The notes: a model not told the origin generated them from the sequence alone. Shown: positions 1 through 6,953, numbered from the stretch's first letter. The stretch: 14,382 nucleotides of DNA from JAENWH01 sp038248745 (GCA_038248745.1 JBBRXC010000029.1:1-14382); one strand, 5' to 3'. Numbers and translations: made by a program.

Positions 1-54
1 CATAATAATTGCCGTAATGATACTAATTCTTTTAAAATTACTTTTCATTCTCAT
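1..54 (-). CDS. Start of an unidentified gene, cut by the left edge
   Basis: Only the first 18 codons are inside the window: ATG at 54-52, reading MRMKSNFKRISIITAIIM and continuing past base 1. An AAAGGA Shine-Dalgarno element lies about 7 bases upstream. The visible peptide has a basic start (Arg and Lys) followed by an Ile-rich hydrophobic run, which fits a signal peptide or first membrane segment. A second in-frame ATG (48-46) is also possible. The gene lies about 100 bases downstream of the guanidinium exporter on the same strand and has a possible promoter of its own. The product cannot be named from this much. Confidence 0.5.
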   Translation of the reverse strand, partial: MRMKSNFKRISIITAIIM

Positions 55-130
55 TTCGTATTCCTTTCTTTCTCTCTAATGTTTTTAACGACATTTTTCT
101 CAGAAATTCATTCCTTTTACCAACAACTTC

Positions 131-154
131 ATTGTATCACAATTGAGCCCGACA
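131..154 (-). promoter_or_regulatory. Possible promoter for the gene at the left edge
   Basis: On the minus strand a TACAAT -10 hexamer (136-131) is preceded by TGA, an extended -10 arrangement. A weak TGACAA-like -35 lies about 18 bases further upstream, just past the exporter stop codon. Transcription would start near 124, leaving a leader of about 70 bases. The -35 match is poor, so this is tentative. Confidence 0.35.
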
Positions 155-160
155 TTGTCA

Positions 161-481
161 TTAATTAGGGGATACAAGTTTTAATCCTATTATGCCTATT
201 ACAATTGATCCAATACACCCTAATCTCATCAAATCAAAGGGTTCTTTGAATAATATGATTCCTAAAATTACAGTACCAACTGTTCCAATCCCCGTCCAAA
301 TAGCATAAGCTGTCCCTAAAGGAAACTCTTTCAAAGCTAATGACAAAAAATAGAAACTCAATATCATTCCAAATACCGTAAGTACACTTGGCATCAATTT
401 TGTAAATCCTTGCGAGTATTTTAAGCCAAAAGCCCAACCTACTTCAAAACCTCCTGCTAAAATCAAAAATAACCATTCCAT
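161..481 (-). CDS. gdx: SMR-family guanidinium exporter (Gdx/SugE type)
   Basis: Small multidrug resistance protein of 106 residues with four hydrophobic segments, the normal size for the family. It would work as an antiparallel dimer in the cytoplasmic membrane, exchanging guanidinium for protons. The residues that distinguish Gdx from EmrE-like members are all visible: Glu13 (the proton and substrate site) in GGFEVGW, Trp16, Ser42, Tyr59 and Trp62 in GTAYAIWTGIG. The C-terminal GIIGLKL is also SugE-like. The start ATG has an AAAGGAG ribosome binding site 8 bases upstream. Regulation is clear from the leader, which carries a guanidine-I riboswitch ending in an intrinsic terminator, so expression should rise with intracellular guanidinium. 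The function is inferred from family residues plus the riboswitch, which agree independently. Confidence 0.95.
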   Translation of the reverse strand: MEWLFLILAGGFEVGWAFGLKYSQGFTKLMPSVLTVFGMILSFYFLSLALKEFPLGTAYAIWTGIGTVGTVILGIILFKEPFDLMRLGCIGSIVIGIIGLKLVSPN

Positions 482-503
482 CTATTACGCTCCTTTCGTT
501 TTA

Positions 504-550
504 GAAAAACAAAAGAGCCTGGGAGATATCTTTAAAAATATCTCCCAGGC
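504..550 (-). terminator. Riboswitch-controlled intrinsic terminator
   Basis: On the minus strand a 13-bp perfect stem (550-538 with 529-517, closed by an 8-base loop) is followed by a U-rich run (516-504). The 5' arm of the stem is also the 3' end of the riboswitch aptamer (GCCTGGGAGA). This is the usual expression platform of guanidine-I riboswitches: ligand-bound aptamer sequesters that strand and lets transcription reach the exporter gene. It may also stop read-through from the upstream penicillin-binding protein gene. Confidence 0.9.
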
Positions 551-626
551 TTTTATCCTTCCGTGAACACAGTATTTCTGTGCGTTCTATCTCGGACCAG
601 ACCAGTTTTTAACTGCGGAACCCTAT
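538..626 (-). promoter_or_regulatory. Guanidine-I (ykkC) riboswitch aptamer
   Basis: The minus-strand transcript contains the conserved blocks of the class: GGGTTCCG at the 5' side, CTGGTCCGAGA in the core, ACGGAAGGATAAAAGCC near the 3' end and a final CTGGGAGA. The outer helix is visible as TTCCG (620-616) pairing with CGGAA (563-559). Two local hairpins lie inside, CAGTT/AACTG and ACAG/CTGT. The aptamer sits directly in front of the Gdx exporter gene, the classic target of this riboswitch. The 5' boundary is approximate. Confidence 0.93.
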
Positions 627-639
627 AAAACTTAACTTT

Positions 640-667
640 ATATTAATTTACAATACTATTTTATCAA
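640..667 (-). promoter_or_regulatory. Probable promoter of the riboswitch-exporter unit
   Basis: TTGATA (667-662) and TAATAT (645-640) are separated by 16 bases; a shifted TATAAA -10 with a 19-base spacer is an alternative. Transcription would start near 633, a few bases before the first conserved aptamer base, which is what a riboswitch leader needs. It lies just downstream of the penicillin-binding protein stop codon. Confidence 0.55.
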
Positions 668-682
668 AAAACCGTACTACTG

Positions 683-2635
683 TCAATTCTTATCCTTCTT
701 TTTCCCTTTCGGAGGATTGCTGTCCTTAACCGGCTTTCCTTCTTCTTTATAACCCTTTGGTTTTGTAAACTGCGAAATGTCCTGGTTTTCCAGTGCTTTA
801 GACATGATGTCATAAAAGATTTTGGCTGGGTGATTCCCTCCAGAGGAAGCAATCACGTGTTGTGGGTCCAGCTTATCATAACCCATCCAAACAGCTGTCA
901 CTAACTCGGGTGTATATCCTACAAACCAGGCATCCCTGATTCCATTCACTCCTTGGAACTCATCCGTTGAAGGCAATTGAGTGGTACCAGTCTTCCCCGC
1001 TGTTGGCCGTCGACCCAAATCTGCATTTTGTCCTGTGCCTTCTTTCACAACCCCGATTAACATTTGCGTCATGGTATATGCATTTTCCGGCTTCATTACA
1101 TCCACAGAGTCTTCCTTCACTTCCAACAAAACTTTGCCAGAACCCGTGGTAATTTTCGTAATTGCATGGGCTTTATTCATTGTTCCCAAATTTGGGAACA
1201 TGCTATATGCTTGTGCCATTTCCAAAGGGGAAACCCCCTCTGTAAATCCTCCAAGTGCAATGCTTAAATTTCTGTCTTCTTTACTTAATGGGATCCCTGC
1301 TTTTTTAAGAAAATCGATACCCACATCCACACCCATTTCATTTAATAATGATACTGCTGGTACATTAATGGAATGAACTAATGCCGTATACATTGTGACC
1401 CTTCCCCGATACCTCCCATCCACGTTGGTCGGTTCATAGCCATTGAAATCCGTTTTCTCGTCTAGGAGTATTGACTTCATTTTATAACCATTTTCCAGTG
1501 CTGGCCCATAGACGGCTAATGGTTTTATAGAAGATCCTGGCTGACGTTTTAGATGCGTAGCGCGATTAAGGCCTTTCGCATAGTACTTCCCGCGATAGCC
1601 TATTAACCCCCTTATGCCGCCATTACTTGGGTCAATAACAACCGCTGCACTTTGAACAAGTTCCTCCCCACTGCTTTCTGGAAATAAACTGTCGGTAGCA
1701 TATACCTCCTCAATGGCGCCTTGCACAACTGGATCCATTTCGGTATAAATTTGTAAACCTGACTTTAAAATAAATTCTTCACTATACCCATACTGATCAA
1801 TGGCTTCTTCTATGACGTATTCAATATAACTGGGATATTTTCCCCTCACGGCGTCAAGTTCCCAATCCCTTAAAATAATTTCTTCGCTTACTGCCTTTTC
1901 ATAGACATCTTTCTCTATATAATTCTGATCATAGAGTAAGGATAAAATAAGATTTCTTCGCTCTTTCGATTTATCTTCGTTCTCAAAAGGGGAATAATAA
2001 GTTGGCGCTTTCGGCAAACCAGCTAAAAGTGCCGCTTCAGATAAGGTAACATCTTGAATATCTTTCCCAAAATACATCTGTGCCGCATTTTGGACACCCC
2101 AGGTGCCTTCACCAAAGTATATCTGATTTAAATACAATTCTAATATTTCTTCTTTAGAATATCGTACCTCGATTCGAATGGCGGTGATAGCTTCTTTGAT
2201 TTTACGCGTATAAGTCTGTTCCGAAGTGTAAAAAAGATTTTTTGCCAGCTGTTGAGTAATGGTGCTGCCCCCTCTAACAACATGTCCTGCCCGCAAATTA
2301 TCCAGTGCTGAACCCACTATCCCAATAAAGTCAACGCCTGAATGTATATAGAAGCGAGTATCTTCAACGGCAATAATTGCTGCGATTAGGTCTTCTGGCA
2401 TTTCTGATAATGGCACTGGTGTAAAATTGACGGTAGACTGTTCAGATACAATTTCTCCATTTTTATCAAGAATAACCAAAGGCATAGGTAGTGAATTTTC
2501 TAATTCACCAATGTCTACTTGGGCCATTGTCACAACGATAAATATGAATGCTATGATCAAAAATCCAATGAGAGAACCTCCAAGAATTAATAGTCGTTTA
2601 TCAAGGCTACGTATACTTTTCAAATTTAGCTTCAT
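683..2635 (-). CDS. Class A penicillin-binding protein (PBP1A-type, bifunctional)
   Basis: Bifunctional peptidoglycan synthase of 650 residues, anchored by one N-terminal membrane segment (about residues 14-38). The glycosyltransferase family 51 domain follows (about 65-240), with the catalytic Glu91 motif VEDTRFYIHSG, then RGGSTITQQLAKNL and the KEEILELYLN block; it polymerises lipid II. The transpeptidase domain (about 325-610) has all three penicillin-binding motifs: SSIK with nucleophile Ser368, SIN (422-424) and KTG (548-550). The C-terminus is a short Lys/Pro-rich cytosol-free tail without extra PASTA or fibronectin domains. The length is on the short side for PBP1A, which often exceeds 700 residues, but no domain is missing. 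The ATG start has AGGTGA about 9 bases upstream. It appears monocistronic, with its own extended -10 promoter. Confidence 0.95.
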   Translation of the reverse strand: MKLNLKSIRSLDKRLLILGGSLIGFLIIAFIFIVVTMAQVDIGELENSLPMPLVILDKNGEIVSEQSTVNFTPVPLSEMPEDLIAAIIAVEDTRFYIHSGVDFIGIVGSALDNLRAGHVVRGGSTITQQLAKNLFYTSEQTYTRKIKEAITAIRIEVRYSKEEILELYLNQIYFGEGTWGVQNAAQMYFGKDIQDVTLSEAALLAGLPKAPTYYSPFENEDKSKERRNLILSLLYDQNYIEKDVYEKAVSEEIILRDWELDAVRGKYPSYIEYVIEEAIDQYGYSEEFILKSGLQIYTEMDPVVQGAIEEVYATDSLFPESSGEELVQSAAVVIDPSNGGIRGLIGYRGKYYAKGLNRATHLKRQPGSSIKPLAVYGPALENGYKMKSILLDEKTDFNGYEPTNVDGRYRGRVTMYTALVHSINVPAVSLLNEMGVDVGIDFLKKAGIPLSKEDRNLSIALGGFTEGVSPLEMAQAYSMFPNLGTMNKAHAITKITTGSGKVLLEVKEDSVDVMKPENAYTMTQMLIGVVKEGTGQNADLGRRPTAGKTGTTQLPSTDEFQGVNGIRDAWFVGYTPELVTAVWMGYDKLDPQHVIASSGGNHPAKIFYDIMSKALENQDISQFTKPKGYKEEGKPVKDSNPPKGKKKDKN

Positions 2636-2685
2636 CTAATGCTGTCACCTTTCTTGTTCCCTTAAAATACTATTTGTAAAATTTA

Positions 2686-2715
2686 ATTATACCACATAAG
2701 AAAATTTGTTGTATT
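2686..2715 (-). promoter_or_regulatory. Probable promoter of the penicillin-binding protein gene
   Basis: A perfect TATAAT (2691-2686) is preceded by TGG, giving an extended -10 (TGnTATAAT). The -35 is weak (a TACAAC-like hexamer at about 16 bases). Extended -10 promoters tolerate poor -35 elements. It gives a leader of about 45 bases. Confidence 0.6.
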
Positions 2716-2821
2716 TTAAATAAGCAAGGAGTTATATTTTCCAACAATCGGGTGCTGGCTATGATTTATGGTACGACTTGCTTACATCAAATATAACCCC
2801 GAAAAATAGCTTTTTCAGGTT

Positions 2822-3121
2822 GTGAATTTCAATATTTTTGATATAACAATAGTGGAAATAATTAAACCGTTGAAAATTAAAGGTTGAGCAAATGCCAAAG
2901 GGGGAGTACCTTTTGATAAATTCAAAAGGCAAGCTTTACAATATCTGCAGAGAATGCAAATTAACAAAATACAAAAAAATAGCCCATTGGAGCCTAGTTA
3001 GCCTAATTTTAAAACGCCCAATATTGATGATATCACTTACAAATTAGTTCTTGAAGACAGGCATTATAAAATTGCTACAGAAGACATTGAAGCAATAAGA
3101 TCCGGGATATATAGAGCATAA
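2822..3121 (+). pseudogene. Decayed plus-strand reading frame, function unknown
   Basis: One plus-strand frame from a possible GTG at 2822 to TAA at 3119-3121 has protein-like composition but is broken by TGA at 2885-2887 and TAG at 2999-3001. The pieces read for example GVPFDKFKRQALQYLQRMQ and ITYKLVLEDRHYKIATEDIE, with charged and hydrophobic residues spaced as in a helical soluble protein. The final stop sits immediately before a strong terminator (3121-3149), as expected for the end of a once-real gene. An overlapping 51-codon frame (ATG 2892 to TAG 3047) has an AAAGG element upstream but looks less protein-like. I recognise no family. It may simply be non-coding; confidence is low. Confidence 0.33.
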
Positions 3122-3149
3122 AAAACAGAGGGAATATCCCTCTGTTTTT
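3121..3149. terminator. Bidirectional intrinsic terminator
   Basis: A 13-bp perfect stem (3121-3133 with 3137-3149) has a 3-base loop and A and T runs forming its outer part, so it can work on either strand. It separates the decayed frame on the plus strand from the end of the minus-strand DUF2089 unit, which stops at 3187. Confidence 0.85.
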
Positions 3150-3186
3150 TATTAAAAATTCTTCTCCATTCAAAGAATAATTCAAC

Positions 3187-3519
3187 TCATCCCAAATCCT
3201 GTATATTCATTTTCTCTAACCCTGCATTCTTTTTAATTTTTTTACGTTGAACTATATATATTGCTATTAAAATTAATGTCGGAATATTATACATTAGAAA
3301 AACGATTAAACTTGTAAGTAAAACTGATTCCAAATCACCACCATACAAAACTCTTGCTATCACAACACTACTTGAAGTTATAAAAGTTATACCGGGCAAA
3401 ATTAAACCGAGCCACTTATTTGCTAACTTTGATAGGTATATTTGTAGATATACAATACCAATAATTATTGCTAATAATACTATTAATAATACTATCGTTG
3501 TTGATGTTATTATACTCAT
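3187..3519 (-). CDS. Small three-segment membrane protein, partner of DUF2089 regulator
   Basis: A 110-residue protein with three predicted hydrophobic segments (about 6-30, 36-60 and 64-90), then a basic stretch (QRKKIKKN) that should stay in the cytoplasm. No catalytic motif is visible and I do not recognise a named family. Its ATG overlaps the stop of the preceding helix-turn-helix gene by four bases (ATGA, 3519-3516), so the two are almost certainly translationally coupled and functionally linked. A regulator paired with a short membrane protein suggests the membrane partner senses a signal or sequesters the regulator, but that is inference. The unit ends at the terminator at 3121-3149. 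Confidence 0.8.
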   Translation of the reverse strand: MSIITSTTIVLLIVLLAIIIGIVYLQIYLSKLANKWLGLILPGITFITSSSVVIARVLYGGDLESVLLTSLIVFLMYNIPTLILIAIYIVQRKKIKKNAGLEKMNIQDLG

Positions 3520-3821
3520 TTTTCTATCTCCTTCCCCATTTTTTTATATTCTGAAATCAAGATTTTTGCTGTATCAAAATCAATTTTTTCATTAACAGCC
3601 ATTCGCTTAATTAATGAAATATATGGTTCGCTAGCAAAATTCTCACTAATTTGTATTTTCTGCAACAATTTATCCAATCGCAGCCTTACGGTTGGATATG
3701 TCACAGAATACTGTTTGGCAACTTCTTTGAGAGAGCCAGAGGCTAAGAGGAACTTTTTAATAAAAACAAAGTCTTCGTCATCCAAATTAGTCGACCATTC
3801 GGGTAATATATTAATTGCCAT
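3516..3821 (-). CDS. DUF2089-family helix-turn-helix protein
   Basis: A 101-residue soluble protein. The segment LLASGSLKEVAKQYSVTYPT (about residues 26-45), continuing into VRLRLDKLL, reads as a helix-turn-helix with a recognition helix, and the opening LPEWSTNLDDEDFVFIKKF is typical of DUF2089 proteins. These are small uncharacterised DNA-binding-like proteins of Firmicutes, often with an N-terminal zinc ribbon; no Cys pairs are present here, so this is a short, ribbon-less form. The rest (about 60-101) is a charged helical tail. The ATG has a strong AGGAGGTG site 7 bases upstream and a near-consensus promoter at a very short distance. Its targets are unknown; autoregulation of the two-gene unit is plausible. 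Confidence 0.8.
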   Translation of the reverse strand: MAINILPEWSTNLDDEDFVFIKKFLLASGSLKEVAKQYSVTYPTVRLRLDKLLQKIQISENFASEPYISLIKRMAVNEKIDFDTAKILISEYKKMGKEIEK

Positions 3822-3848
3822 TTTTACACCTCCTGTTTAACTATGTTA

Positions 3849-3877
3849 AGTATAATATATATTTTTATTAAAGTCAA
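3849..3877 (-). promoter_or_regulatory. Strong sigma-A-type promoter of the DUF2089 unit
   Basis: TTGACT (3877-3872), a 17-base spacer and TATACT (3854-3849). Transcription should start near 3842, leaving a leader of only about 20 bases that contains the AGGAGGTG ribosome binding site. Confidence 0.8.
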
Positions 3878-3982
3878 TAAGTAATATTAGCTTTAACAAA
3901 ATATAATATCGAGATTAAATAGTTTGATGCAGTTTAGAATTTTAGGCGTCAGAAAAATTATTTTTTCACAACATGACAAAAG

Positions 3983-4031
3983 AGACTTCAACGTGTTTAA
4001 GAACTATTGAAACTTAAACATGTAGAAGTCT
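3983..4031 (-). terminator. Long hairpin, probable terminator of the transporter-GNAT operon
   Basis: Two 19-base arms (3983-4001 and 4013-4031) pair with only two non-Watson-Crick positions, one of them a possible G-U, around an 11-base loop. On the minus strand it lies about 60 bases after the GNAT stop and is followed by CTTTTGTC, a modest U tract. The stem is longer and less GC-rich than a typical terminator, so another role such as a dispersed repeat remains possible. Confidence 0.55.
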
Positions 4032-4090
4032 ATGGGTTTCCTAACGGCACCCTTTGTCTGGAAAATATAAAGCAAGAAAATGAAACATTG

Positions 4091-4591
4091 CTACTTCTGC
4101 AGCCGCTTTTCTAATATATGAACCCGTTGAATTTGATTTTCAAAAGTTATTGTCTTGACTTCTCCGGTTGGAATGTAGCCCTGCCGTTTCCAAAACCGCA
4201 TCCCAGATGGATTAACATCTAAGACACCTATTCTGTAACCCTTTGCCCCAGCTTCTTTCAACGTTGATTCCAGCAACTTCAGATTAACAGTGCCGACTGA
4301 TTGATTTCGCATTCTTTCGGCTATAATAAACAGACCGATCATCCATGTGTCCTTCTGCGGATAATGTCGGATCCCTTCTGCCAAGCCCGTCAACTGATCA
4401 TCCTGAAAAAAACCATAGATAAATTTATTATCAAGCGATCTGCCGGCTGGCAAGCTCTTAAAAATATCCTCTGCCCCTCCTATTTCGCCACCTTCGCCAG
4501 ATTGAAGCACAAAATAGCTGGGATTTTCCCTACAAAATTGGTCCACAAGTTCCCAATTTTTAATTGTCAATTCTTTGATGCTGTTCATCAT
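4091..4591 (-). CDS. GNAT-family N-acetyltransferase
   Basis: A 166-residue single-domain acetyltransferase. The GNAT core is visible from about residue 55: the strand with QLTGLAEGIRHYP, the strand TWMIGLFIIAERMRNQSVGT whose R-x-x-x-x-G-like turn would bind acetyl-CoA pyrophosphate, then GYRIGVLDVNPSGMRFWKRQGYIPTGE, the usual end-of-domain N-x-x-G-x-x-F-W-x-x-x-G-Y motif. The substrate cannot be read from the sequence. The start overlaps the stop of the upstream membrane protein gene by four bases (ATGA, 4591-4588), so translation is coupled; a second ATG directly follows. The tight coupling hints that the enzyme acts on a compound handled by the transporter, which is inference. A probable terminator follows about 60 bases after the stop. 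Confidence 0.88.
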   Translation of the reverse strand: MMNSIKELTIKNWELVDQFCRENPSYFVLQSGEGGEIGGAEDIFKSLPAGRSLDNKFIYGFFQDDQLTGLAEGIRHYPQKDTWMIGLFIIAERMRNQSVGTVNLKLLESTLKEAGAKGYRIGVLDVNPSGMRFWKRQGYIPTGEVKTITFENQIQRVHILEKRLQK

Positions 4592-6129
4592 GATAGTATG
4601 AGAGAATAGGCAACTCCGGCTAAGCCAAGAAGGAAAAGCACGAATACTGGCTTTGCCGGCATAATTCCTTCATTTTCTGCTGCCTTTCCAAATAGGCCAA
4701 AAACAAACGGATGAATCAGAAACGGCATTGCAAAAATAACAGGAATCATTAATGCTGCCTCATTTCCAAACATGCCACCCTGAACTGCTGCGAAAAGTCC
4801 GAAATGGGATATAGCGGCGGAGGTTGCCATCGCAGAATCGTTGATATTCATGCCGGCCAAGGCAAGCATCAGAAAGCTTCCAAACACAGCTACAATCTGG
4901 AACCCAAAAGAAAATTGCATCAACCCCTTCACTTCTTTAGCCTTATCGCCATCCGCTTTTTTTAGGGTTCGCAAGGATAGAATTGCCAATCCTGCTCCTG
5001 CCAATACCAATGGAGCCACCCACACAATATATAAAGCGCCTTTGGATGCACTGGCTGCTAGTATGGAAAATACAAAAATATGCCCAAAGAATGGTATATT
5101 TATCATAATTGGCGCCCGCGAAGCGGCTTCATCACCAAAATCACCAGCGGTGCATGCACCAGTCAACCCTGAGTGGGAAAGAGCGCCTGCCATACCCGGT
5201 CCAAGGTTTCTCACATTGTTCGCTTTTGCCACCCAAATCAGTAGGGTCAGCCCGCCGAACATCCAGAATAACTGGCCAAACAGACCATAAGCCATCACTG
5301 CTTTCATACCTGTAATTTTAAAGGCTTCTAATAGTAGAGACCCTCCAACGATAAAGTTAGCAGCCAAAACTACTGGAATTCCTGCAAAAAGAAGTGCACG
5401 AAGCGTTGGACCAAATTTCCATTCAGAAAAGCCTGCACCCATGCCTGCAGAAATCATCATAGCGAAGAAAATCTGTGGCAAGGCAACGAAAGGCTTCACA
5501 AAATCAGCTATATAAGTTGAAAGTAAGAGTATGATCAGAATCGCGAGAATTTCTAGAACACCTTTGCTTAAATATTGTGGTTTATTTTTTATCTTCGCTT
5601 TTGGATCAACCAAGATGATAGCCCCTGCCAATCCAATATATGCGATAATAGGATAGAACTGCTGAAGAGGGTCTCCACTGGCCATTCCAAGAATAAGGCG
5701 TTTGACTCCTTCTATTCCGAGAAGGATAAAAAATGCCCTTAAAATGAAAACCAATTGGGTACTTTTTGTTCCAAGCAATATTTCATCATGACAGAGAGAA
5801 ACGGTATCATCAATATTGATCGGTTGCCTACTGATGATTTTTTTAATTTCCTGGCCACCTACGAAAAATGATGCAATCAGTGCTGTCACAGTAACCTTGC
5901 TCATTAAAATTATAATAGGCAATTCCTGCAACCCTGGAGTAGCTACATTCCCTTTCACCAAAGCCAGACCCATAAGCATCCCAAACACCACAATGATTAA
6001 GATGGGGGAATACTTGGTTCCAGAAACCACGGTTCGAGATATTAATATAATCGGTATGACAATCAAGAAAGTTAACAGTAACTGATCCAACATTTGGATA
6101 TGTGATATCTGATTTAGTAGATTTTCCAT
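4588..6129 (-). CDS. Multi-pass membrane protein, putative transporter with internal repeat
   Basis: A 513-residue, strongly hydrophobic protein with roughly 12-14 predicted membrane segments. I do not recognise its family with confidence; the look is that of a secondary transporter. The notable feature is an internal repeat: residues 318-354 and 441-477 align without gaps over 37 positions with 18 identities, sharing SH-x-GL, G-x-FG-x-EAA, P, PF-x-x-H-x-FVF. Repeated Gly/Glu/His motifs of this kind often line the substrate path of transporters built from two related halves. A hydrophilic loop lies at about 95-122 and another at 388-402 (Lys/Asp rich). The ATG has AGGAGGG about 4-5 bases upstream, and a good promoter lies near 6171-6200. 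It is first in a two-gene operon with the overlapping GNAT enzyme. The substrate is unknown. Confidence 0.85.
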   Translation of the reverse strand: MENLLNQISHIQMLDQLLLTFLIVIPIILISRTVVSGTKYSPILIIVVFGMLMGLALVKGNVATPGLQELPIIILMSKVTVTALIASFFVGGQEIKKIISRQPINIDDTVSLCHDEILLGTKSTQLVFILRAFFILLGIEGVKRLILGMASGDPLQQFYPIIAYIGLAGAIILVDPKAKIKNKPQYLSKGVLEILAILIILLLSTYIADFVKPFVALPQIFFAMMISAGMGAGFSEWKFGPTLRALLFAGIPVVLAANFIVGGSLLLEAFKITGMKAVMAYGLFGQLFWMFGGLTLLIWVAKANNVRNLGPGMAGALSHSGLTGACTAGDFGDEAASRAPIMINIPFFGHIFVFSILAASASKGALYIVWVAPLVLAGAGLAILSLRTLKKADGDKAKEVKGLMQFSFGFQIVAVFGSFLMLALAGMNINDSAMATSAAISHFGLFAAVQGGMFGNEAALMIPVIFAMPFLIHPFVFGLFGKAAENEGIMPAKPVFVLFLLGLAGVAYSLILS

Positions 6130-6170
6130 TTAATCCCTCCTAAACAAACTAAAATTTGACGATTTTTACT

Positions 6171-6200
6171 AATATATCATATTCTGTATACATGAATCAA
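6171..6200 (-). promoter_or_regulatory. Promoter of the transporter-GNAT operon
   Basis: TTGATT (6200-6195) and TATATT (6176-6171) are separated by 18 bases. The spacer contains TGTATACA, a palindrome that could be an operator between the -35 and -10. The same 12-mer TGTATACATGAA occurs upstream of the Rh channel gene at 10987-10998. Confidence 0.65.
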
Positions 6201-6221
6201 CCCAAATACTATATAAAAGAG

Positions 6222-6248
6222 AAAAGACAGGCATAAAGCCTGTCTTTT
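6222..6248 (-). terminator. Intrinsic terminator after the lipoprotein gene
   Basis: An 11-bp perfect stem, AAAAGACAGGC (6222-6232) with GCCTGTCTTTT (6238-6248), has a 5-base loop. On the minus strand it ends in a CTTTTCTCTTTT tract, about 70 bases past the lipoprotein stop and just upstream of the next operon's promoter. The flanking A/T runs would let it act on the plus strand too. Confidence 0.82.
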
Positions 6249-6317
6249 TGTCTAGCAAATTGAATAATTATCATATTATCCTTTTCTTTTAGCTTGTTCC
6301 ATAATAATAATATTATC

Positions 6318-6953
6318 TCAATCTTCCACACGATCAGTTGTGGTCCCGAAACTTTCACTAAATTCTTTACCTAACGTCATTAAATTAGACATAAAAACAT
6401 CTAGCATTTCATCACTTGGTTGGTCAATATACCATTTGTCATCTATCTTTATACATTTAATGTCTATTGTTTTGTCAATAAAAGTTTCATCAATAATTTC
6501 TCGTTGTTTTTTAATTGCTGTGATAATCATTTGATTTGCATCGTCATCTGTAAGCTCGACTCCTGAAAAAGCAATAGGCAATACCTGTGTAAAATATTCT
6601 CCTATGACTGCTTTAAAAAGTAGGCCAGCATCAACATATTTAAAATCTACCTGCACGATCGCCTTATCATTTTCTATTTTCGCATCGTTTATTGTATAAG
6701 TAATTTTAGTTGCATTAAATTTCAAATATTCTAAAATATATTTTTGCAATTCATCTGCATCATCAGCTAATAAGTTTGAAATTTCTTCATTATCAAATTT
6801 ATTAGCTGGATTTATGTATGACGCCATTTGTTCAATATTAAAAGTTTTCCCGTCTTCAATAAAATCTTTCACTGTTGTTTCTGGTTTTGCACTTGAGCAA
6901 CCTGTAAGACTGAGTATGATTGTACAAAATAAAACAAAGACAATTTTACGCAT
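6318..6953 (-). CDS. Predicted lipoprotein with DUF5105/DUF4878-like fold
   Basis: A 211-residue exported protein. Residues 1-19 form a lipoprotein signal with basic start MRK, a hydrophobic core and lipobox LTGC, so Cys19 should be lipidated and the protein anchored to the outer face of the membrane. The mature part opens with a short linker and TTVKDFIEDGKTFNIEQMASYI, then alternating strands such as DKAIVQVDFKYVDAG and ends with IDDKWYIDQPSDEMLDVF; this order resembles the NTF2-like lipoproteins of Firmicutes (DUF4878/DUF5105), though I cannot confirm the exact family. No catalytic motif is visible. The ribosome binding site is weak (AGAGGT). It is a single-gene unit, with a possible promoter at 7028-7056 and a terminator at 6222-6248. 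Confidence 0.8.
   Translation of the reverse strand: MRKIVFVLFCTIILSLTGCSSAKPETTVKDFIEDGKTFNIEQMASYINPANKFDNEEISNLLADDADELQKYILEYLKFNATKITYTINDAKIENDKAIVQVDFKYVDAGLLFKAVIGEYFTQVLPIAFSGVELTDDDANQMIITAIKKQREIIDETFIDKTIDIKCIKIDDKWYIDQPSDEMLDVFMSNLMTLGKEFSESFGTTTDRVED

Noticed and set aside
981..1376. Plus-strand frame of 131 codons
   Set aside because: It is antisense to the transpeptidase domain of the penicillin-binding protein, whose motifs are intact.
2999..3001. In-frame TAG read as pyrrolysine in the decayed frame
   Set aside because: A second stop (TGA 2885) also interrupts the frame, no start is convincing and no pyrrolysine machinery is seen.
4021..4090. Possible riboswitch or T-box after the GNAT gene (GGGTGCCGTTAGGAAACCC on the minus strand)
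   Set aside because: It does not match conserved cores I know (no T-box GGTGG-ACCGCG, no SAM, TPP or preQ1 core) and lies downstream of a stop, next to a terminator-like hairpin and not ahead of a gene.
4841..5290. Plus-strand frame of 149 codons
   Set aside because: It is the antisense shadow of the transporter gene, including its repeat region.
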